Part shown: positions 7,823-11,694 of the stretch, piece after piece | Position numbering within the stretch: position 1 is the stretch's first letter | Layout of the letters: each line of letters opens with the position of its first letter | DNA from: Opitutaceae bacterium | Lineage (GTDB): Bacteria; Verrucomicrobiota; Verrucomicrobiia; Opitutales; Opitutaceae | NCBI GenBank assembly: GCA_031272375.1 | Contig: JAISTY010000012.1 | Coordinates: 1-11,694, forward strand | Length of the DNA: 11,694 nt | Direction: 5' to 3' | Made by a program: the position numbers and the translations under genes | The notes under the pieces: generated by a model | Told to the model about the DNA's origin: nothing | What the model saw: only the letters and a program-made list of their open reading frames with translations | The model's database searches: none

Positions 7823-8629
7823 TCACGCGGAGCTGAGTTCGGCGGAGCGGGCCGCGGCGGCGGCGACGGTTTCGGCGACAAGGGCGCGGAAGCCGCGTTT
7901 TTGCATGACTTGCAGCCCGGCGTAAGTGGTGCCGTTGGGGGAGGTCACCTGGTCGCGCAAGTCCTCCGGCTCCGCGCCGGTCGCCGCCATGAGCTTGGCG
8001 GCGCCGAGGATTGTCTCGACGGCGAGTTGCTGCGCGGCGTCGCGGTCGAGGCCGAGGGCCGCGCCGGCCTCGCGGAGGGCGGCGGCGAACTCGAACACAT
8101 AGGCGGGGCCGCTGCCGCTGAGGCCGGTGATGGCGTCGAGCCGGTTTTCCGGGACGGCGACCTGCCTGCCGAGGGCGCCGAGGATGGCGAGGGCGTCGGC
8201 GTGGTCGGCGTCGGAAAGCGGTCGGGCGGAGCACCAGCCCGTGATGCCGGCGCCGATGGCTCCGGGGGTGTTGGGCATGGCGCGGATGATGTTGCGGGCG
8301 TCGGGGAATGTCCGCGCGAGGACGGCGGTGGTCTTGCCGGCGAGGATGGAGAAAACGAGTTTGCCGGCGGCAAGGGCGGGGACGGCGGGGTCGAGCGCGG
8401 CAAGCTGCTGGGGCTTGAGGGCGAGAACGACGATGCCGGCGCCGTCGAGAAGCTCCGCGGGGGTCCGCGCGAGGCGGATGCCCGTGGCCTGCGCGAGTTG
8501 TTGCGCGGTGGTGTCCGCCGGGGAGCCGATGCAGGCGAGGTCGGCGGGGGGGCGGACGTTGTTGTTGAGAAGGCCGCGGACGATGGCGGAGGCCATGCGG
8601 CCGGCCCCGATGAAGGCGATTTTGCTCAT
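7823..8629 (-). CDS. proC: Pyrroline-5-carboxylate reductase
   Basis: ProC carries out the last step of proline synthesis in the cytoplasm, reducing 1-pyrroline-5-carboxylate to L-proline with NAD(P)H. The 268-residue length is normal for the family. The sequence shows the Rossmann motif FIGAGRM (6-12), the segment RAMPNTPGAIGAG (116-128), the family signature around SGSGPAYVF (171-179) with the following helical dimerisation segment, and the substrate-site motif VTSPNGTT (228-235). The frame can be extended to a TTG at 8665, but I chose the ATG at 8629 because MSKIAFIGAG is the usual N-terminus and the added 12 residues are unlike the family. The leader is pyrimidine-rich with no Shine-Dalgarno sequence. 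The gene starts 63 bp after the protease stop, so it may be co-transcribed with lpdA and the protease, yet its codons are C-ending, unlike those two. Confidence 0.96.
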   Translation of the reverse strand: MSKIAFIGAGRMASAIVRGLLNNNVRPPADLACIGSPADTTAQQLAQATGIRLARTPAELLDGAGIVVLALKPQQLAALDPAVPALAAGKLVFSILAGKTTAVLARTFPDARNIIRAMPNTPGAIGAGITGWCSARPLSDADHADALAILGALGRQVAVPENRLDAITGLSGSGPAYVFEFAAALREAGAALGLDRDAAQQLAVETILGAAKLMAATGAEPEDLRDQVTSPNGTTYAGLQVMQKRGFRALVAETVAAAAARSAELSSA

Positions 8630-8692
8630 GCGGGGAGAAGAGGACAGGAGGCGGCGGGAGGGCAACAGGACTTTGGCGGCGGGGCGCCCGCC

Positions 8693-9883
8693 TCACTCCA
8701 CGACGGTCTCGACCGCGATCCGTTCGACGCGTGGGCCGCCGGCTCCGGAGACCGTGCAATCAATGGCGTCGGAGTTCTCAATCAGCTTGAGAAAACGGTT
8801 CAGGGGCCAGGCGGCGACCGGCTCCCCGTTGAGGGCCGTCACGCGGTCGCCGAGGGCGAGTTTTTTCCCGGCGTCCGAGCCCGGGCGCAGCCCCGCCACG
8901 CGCCATTCGGGGCGGCTTTTGCTGAAAACAACGCCGCAGTTCCGCACCGGCGGAAAGGTCACCGGCGCGCGCGCGTCCCCGCGGAAAAACACCGCCCGTT
9001 CGTTCCGCTGGTCGAAGGTCACCCGGAAATGCTTCAGTATCTCGCAGCCGACGGACGAGAGGTCGCCCGTGATTTCCACAATCGGGCGCTCGAACCGCTC
9101 CCCGCCAAGCTCAAGGGTGTTCGCCAGCCGTCCGAGTTTCTGGACGCGGTTGCCGGAGAGGGTGGCGACCCAGTTGCACCTCCGGGGAATGCTCGTCAGG
9201 CGCACCTTGCGCATCCCGGCGGGGTTCAGCTTCAGCGCGCCGTCGTTTCCCGAATCCAGCAGCGCGGCGAAAACCTCGCCGTCCAGCCGCACCGGCGCCA
9301 GCGGCACGCGCCGGGAGTTGTCAAAGGCCACCACCGTCCCCGCGCGGTCGCGCCCGTCGGCGCGCTCCGCCGCCCCGTCGTGCGCGGCGACGGCCACGCG
9401 GGAGCCGGGGTAGTCGAGCGTCAGCAGCACGTCGGCGAAGACCGGAAAGCCGAGGATGCCGTCAACACGCACGCCCATGTGGGCCGAAAGCGCCTCGGCG
9501 TCGCCCACGAGCGCGGGCACGTCCCGGAACAGCGCCGTCGCCAGCCGGATGCGCGGAATCGTCACCCGCCGCAAAAGCGCGGATTCCCCCTCGTGCCCCG
9601 GCGAGAGGCGCAAGAAGGGGCGGCGGTCGCCCTCCGCGCCGCGCGCCCCGTTCGCGGCGGCGAATGCCTCCGTCACCACCGTCACCGACGAGCCGGTGTC
9701 TATCAGGAAGGTCCACGGCCCTTTCTCGTCCCACGCGACCGTGATCAGCATCATGTTCCCGACCAGCCGCGCGGGGAGCGACACCGGCGGTTGCGTCGCG
9801 CGGACGGCGCACGGCGACACAGCCAGCAGCGCCAGCGCCGCGCGCAACAGGCGCGCCCCCCGTTTCCAGGAGCCGGGCCTCAC
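8693..9883 (-). CDS. Secreted doubled retropepsin-like aspartic protease with PDZ domain
   Basis: Starting at the GTG at 9883, the product has 396 residues. It opens with a signal peptide: basic MRPGSWKRGARLLR, a hydrophobic AALALLA core, and a likely cut after CAVRA near residue 29. Two aspartic-protease half domains follow. The first has FLIDTGSSVT with DTGSS at 62-66 and the partner segment DGILGFPVF at 141-149. The second has LLDSGNDG with DSGND at 210-214 and VGCEILKHF at 278-286. Together they supply the two catalytic aspartates (Asp62, Asp210) in one chain. The C-terminus (about 320-396, with GLRPGSDAG and LGDRVTALNGEPV) is a PDZ domain that may bind substrate tails. The GTG overlaps the lpdA TGA in a GTGA arrangement, and a GGAGG lies 10 nt upstream (9894-9898), so translation is probably coupled to lpdA. 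The same frame stays open upstream only because it runs out of frame through lpdA. The location is probably periplasmic and the substrate is unknown. Confidence 0.85.
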   Translation of the reverse strand: MRPGSWKRGARLLRAALALLAVSPCAVRATQPPVSLPARLVGNMMLITVAWDEKGPWTFLIDTGSSVTVVTEAFAAANGARGAEGDRRPFLRLSPGHEGESALLRRVTIPRIRLATALFRDVPALVGDAEALSAHMGVRVDGILGFPVFADVLLTLDYPGSRVAVAAHDGAAERADGRDRAGTVVAFDNSRRVPLAPVRLDGEVFAALLDSGNDGALKLNPAGMRKVRLTSIPRRCNWVATLSGNRVQKLGRLANTLELGGERFERPIVEITGDLSSVGCEILKHFRVTFDQRNERAVFFRGDARAPVTFPPVRNCGVVFSKSRPEWRVAGLRPGSDAGKKLALGDRVTALNGEPVAAWPLNRFLKLIENSDAIDCTVSGAGGPRVERIAVETVVE

Positions 9884-11266
9884 GCGCGCGCCGCCTCCGC
9901 CAGCGTTTCCGCGGCCTCCATCAACGCCTCCGCGAGCGTCGGATGCGCGTGCATCGTCCGCGCGAGATCCGAAACCGTCGCCCCCAGCTCCAGCGCCAGC
10001 GACAGCTCCCCGGCCAGCTCCGCCACCCCCGCGCCGATCAGCCGCGCCCCCAGCAGCCGCCCGCTCCCCGCCTCGCAGATCAACTTCACAAAACCCTCCG
10101 TCTCGCCCGACGCCACCGCGCGCCCCGACGCCGAGAACGGAAACTTCCCCGTCCTCACCGCGCGCCCCGACGCCCGCGCCTCCGCCTCCGTCATCCCCAC
10201 CCCCGCCACCTCCGGATGGCAGAACACGCACGCCGGCACGGCCCCGGCCTTCCGCGCGGCGCCGCCGAACATCCCATTGACCGCGTTGACCGCCCCGAAC
10301 GACGCCGCGTGCGCCAGCAACGGCCCCCCCGTGACGTCCCCCGCCGCGAAAACCCCCTCCACGCTCGTCCGCCCGCCTTCGTCCACCTTCAAAAATCCCC
10401 GCTCCGTTTCCGGCGACAAGCCGCCGCCGAACACGCCCTCCAGCGCCGGCTCGACGCCCGCCGCCACCAGCCACCTCCGCCTCCGCCTCCCCGCGGCCCG
10501 ACTCCGAGACCAGCTCCACCCGCAGCGCCGCCCCCGTGTCCCGCGCGTTCCCGCAGCGCGTCCCCGTCCTCACCTCGATCCCCTGTTTTTCCAGCGAACG
10601 CCGCAGCGCCGCCGACACGTCCGCGTCCTCCGCCGGCAACACCGCCCCCGCCATCTCCACCAGCGTCACGCGGCTCCCCAGCGTGTTGAAAAGCCACGCG
10701 AACTCCACGCCGACCGCGCCCGCGCCCGCCACGATCACCGAGGCCGGCAACGCCTCCAACGCCAGCGCCTCCCGCGATGTCAGCACCCGTTTCCCGCCCC
10801 CGCGCAAGGGCTCCGGCACGCGCGGACGGCAGCCTGTCGCGACGAGGATTTTTTCCGCCCGCAACACCTCCGTCGCGCCGTCCGCCCCCGTCACCTCCAC
10901 CCTTCCGGGCGCGGCGACCCGCCCCGTCCCCGCGCGCAGCGCGACGCCGTGTTTTTTCAGCAGAAACCCCAGCCCCGCGCCCAGCCGCGCCACCACCTCC
11001 CGCGACCGCGCCGCCATCCGCGCGTAGTCAAAGGACACCCCGCCGGTCTCCACGCCGAAAAGCCCCGCACGCCTCGCCCCGGCAAAACAGGCCGCCGACG
11101 CCAGCAACGCCTTCGTCGGGATGCACCCGCGGTTGAGGCAGGTTCCGCCCGCCTTGTCCGCCTCGACGACCGCCGCGCGTCTGCCGAGTTTGGCCGCGCG
11201 AATCGCCCCCGAGTAGCCCGCCGGCCCCCCGCCAATCACCACCAAGTCGTAAGTATTGTCAGCCAC
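9880..11266 (-). pseudogene. lpdA: Dihydrolipoyl dehydrogenase (E3) with a single +1 frameshift
   Basis: Lpd reoxidises dihydrolipoyl groups of 2-oxoacid dehydrogenase or glycine cleavage complexes, using FAD and NAD+. The first part (11266-10472, 265 codons, GTG start) carries the FAD motif GGGPAG (12-17), the redox pair CLNRGC (Cys43, Cys48) and the NAD motif GAGAVG (181-186). At 10471-10472 one base too many (GG on the coding strand) breaks the frame. Removing it gives EVLVAAGVEP, as expected, and a normal 461-residue protein. The second part (10470-9880) has the second FAD motif GVFAAGDV (304-311 in repaired numbering) and HAHPTLAE with the catalytic His441 and Glu446. Conservation on both sides is intact, so this is a sequencing or assembly error or a very recent mutation. 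No stop follows in the unshifted frame, which runs into the protease gene. No E1 or E2 gene is near, so the parent complex is unknown. The stop overlaps the protease start by 4 nt. Confidence 0.88.
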
Positions 11267-11286
11267 GTTGAAAAAAAAGGGCGCGC

Positions 11287-11315
11287 AAAGTCGCCGCGCC
11301 GCCGTCCCCCGTCAA
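11287..11315 (-). promoter_or_regulatory. Candidate promoter of lpdA
   Basis: On the minus strand a TTGACG -35 box (11310-11315) is followed after 17 bp by GACTTT (11287-11292) as a weak -10. A start near 11280 would leave a leader of about 14 nt before the GTG at 11266. The leader contains a T8 run (plus-strand A8 at 11271-11278), which is striking in this GC-rich region. The -35 is convincing; the -10 is poor. Confidence 0.4.
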
Positions 11316-11354
11316 ATCCGAAACCCGCCCGGAGACCCGATCCCTATTCCCTGC

Positions 11355-11382
11355 TTGACACCCCGCGTTCCGCCGGGATTTT
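11355..11382 (+). promoter_or_regulatory. Candidate promoter of rpsR
   Basis: A perfect TTGACA -35 box (11355-11360) is followed after 16 bp by GATTTT (11377-11382), a weak -10 with three consensus matches. A start near 11390 would give a leader of only about 12 nt before the ATG at 11401. The box faces the lpdA promoter, and the two TTGAC elements form an inverted pair 40 bp apart. There is no Shine-Dalgarno sequence in the leader. Confidence 0.45.
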
Positions 11383-11400
11383 CCGCGACCCTTCCAACAC

Positions 11401-11598
11401 ATGAGCACCGAACCGCAACCACAGCCGCAAAGCCTCTCGCCCGACCAGTTCCCGATGACCCAGCCGCAAATGATGAGCCGCTTCGTCACGGACACCGGCA
11501 AGATCCTTCCACGCAAATACACCGGCCTCTGCGCCCGTCACCAGCGCGCCGTCACCAGGACCCTCAAACAGGCCCGCAACAACCTCCTCGCCCAATAA
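11401..11598 (+). CDS. rpsR: Small ribosomal subunit protein bS18, short divergent form
   Basis: This 65-residue protein matches the core of S18, which sits on the 30S platform next to S6 and 16S rRNA. The diagnostic stretch is FVTDTGKILPRKYTGLCARH (28-47), followed by the basic helix QRAVTRTLKQARNNLL (48-63). Residues 1-22 are Gln/Pro/Ser-rich low-complexity sequence that replaces the usual basic, often Cys-containing N-terminus, and the end is LLAQ, not the common ALLPY/F. The ATG at 11401 is the only reasonable start: an in-frame TGA lies at 11356-11358 with no ATG or GTG between. The gene has a candidate promoter close upstream and its own terminator, so it looks monocistronic and lacks the common partners rpsF, ssb and rplI on the visible sides. 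Codon use is C-ending like the host. The core match is strong. Confidence 0.88.
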   Translation: MSTEPQPQPQSLSPDQFPMTQPQMMSRFVTDTGKILPRKYTGLCARHQRAVTRTLKQARNNLLAQ

Positions 11599-11626
11599 GG
11601 CGCGCGGGAGCGTCGCGGCGGCAACG

Positions 11627-11654
11627 GGCCGGAGCCTCTCGCCCCGGCCTTTTT
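11627..11654 (+). terminator. Intrinsic terminator of rpsR
   Basis: A 6-bp GC stem (ggccgg at 11627-11632, ccggcc at 11644-11649) with an 11-nt loop is followed directly by five T residues (11650-11654). It lies 28 bp after the rpsR stop, in the right orientation. Confidence 0.75.
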
Positions 11655-11694
11655 CATGCCCGGAACCCGACCCGCCGCCGCGCCCGCCCGCTCC

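Noticed and set aside
6228-7925. A 565-codon open frame opposite the GT2 gene
   Set aside because: Antisense shadow of a gene with all GT2 signatures; the translation is low-complexity Gly/Glu/Asp-rich.
8630-8665. Longer proC start at the TTG at 8665
   Set aside because: The 12 added residues do not fit the family N-terminus, while the ATG at 8629 gives the normal MSKIAFIGAG beginning.
10465-10479. Programmed +1 frameshifting in lpdA
   Set aside because: There is an SD-like GGAGGT near the break, but no slow or stop codon in the zero frame, and the P-site codons GAG or GTG cannot re-pair well after a +1 slip.
7901-11404. A 1167-codon open frame on the plus strand opposite proC, protease and lpdA
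   Set aside because: It spans three recognised genes on the other strand and the intergenic gaps, changes composition with them, and has no recognisable domain.

Overview
The window is a GC-rich bacterial chromosome segment that most resembles Verrucomicrobiota, probably Opitutaceae. This is inferred from content, not from a search. The supporting points are an oversized GreA with a long N-terminal extension (a form also known in Chlamydia, in the same PVC superphylum), a giant secreted sialate-O-acetylesterase-type protein with strand-repeat, Ig-like and 'YELQRSTDL-NW' modules, very GC-rich codon use, and leaders mostly without Shine-Dalgarno sequences.

Layout. (1) Positions 3-4070, + strand: the 3' part of a large modular surface or secreted carbohydrate esterase whose 5' end lies outside the window. 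(2) Positions 4071-4235: a short convergent spacer with an 8-bp tandem repeat. (3) Positions 4236-11266: a run of minus-strand genes. In transcription order these are lpdA (dihydrolipoyl dehydrogenase, broken by a one-base frameshift), a secreted doubled retropepsin-like aspartic protease with a C-terminal PDZ domain whose GTG start overlaps the lpdA stop, proC (pyrroline-5-carboxylate reductase), a membrane GT2 polysaccharide synthase, and the long GreA-domain protein. (4) Positions 11267-11400: a divergent promoter region. (5) Positions 11401-11598, + strand: a short, divergent ribosomal protein S18 gene followed by a clear intrinsic terminator.

The genes do not form one pathway. The minus-strand genes cover central metabolism (lpdA, proC), envelope functions (protease, GT2) and transcription (GreA). 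Only lpdA and the protease are tightly coupled, by a 4-nt overlap, and they also share a G-ending codon style (GCG, CTG, GTG) that differs from the C-ending style (GCC, CTC, GTC) of every other gene here.

The points most worth a second look are the lpdA frameshift at 10471-10472, after which the zero frame stays open into the protease gene; the N-terminal part of the GreA protein with an SH3/Tudor-like segment; the codon-style block 8693-11266; the paired TTGAC-type promoters with very short leaders; and the reduced S18. I found no CRISPR array, tRNA, rRNA, transposase or phage gene.
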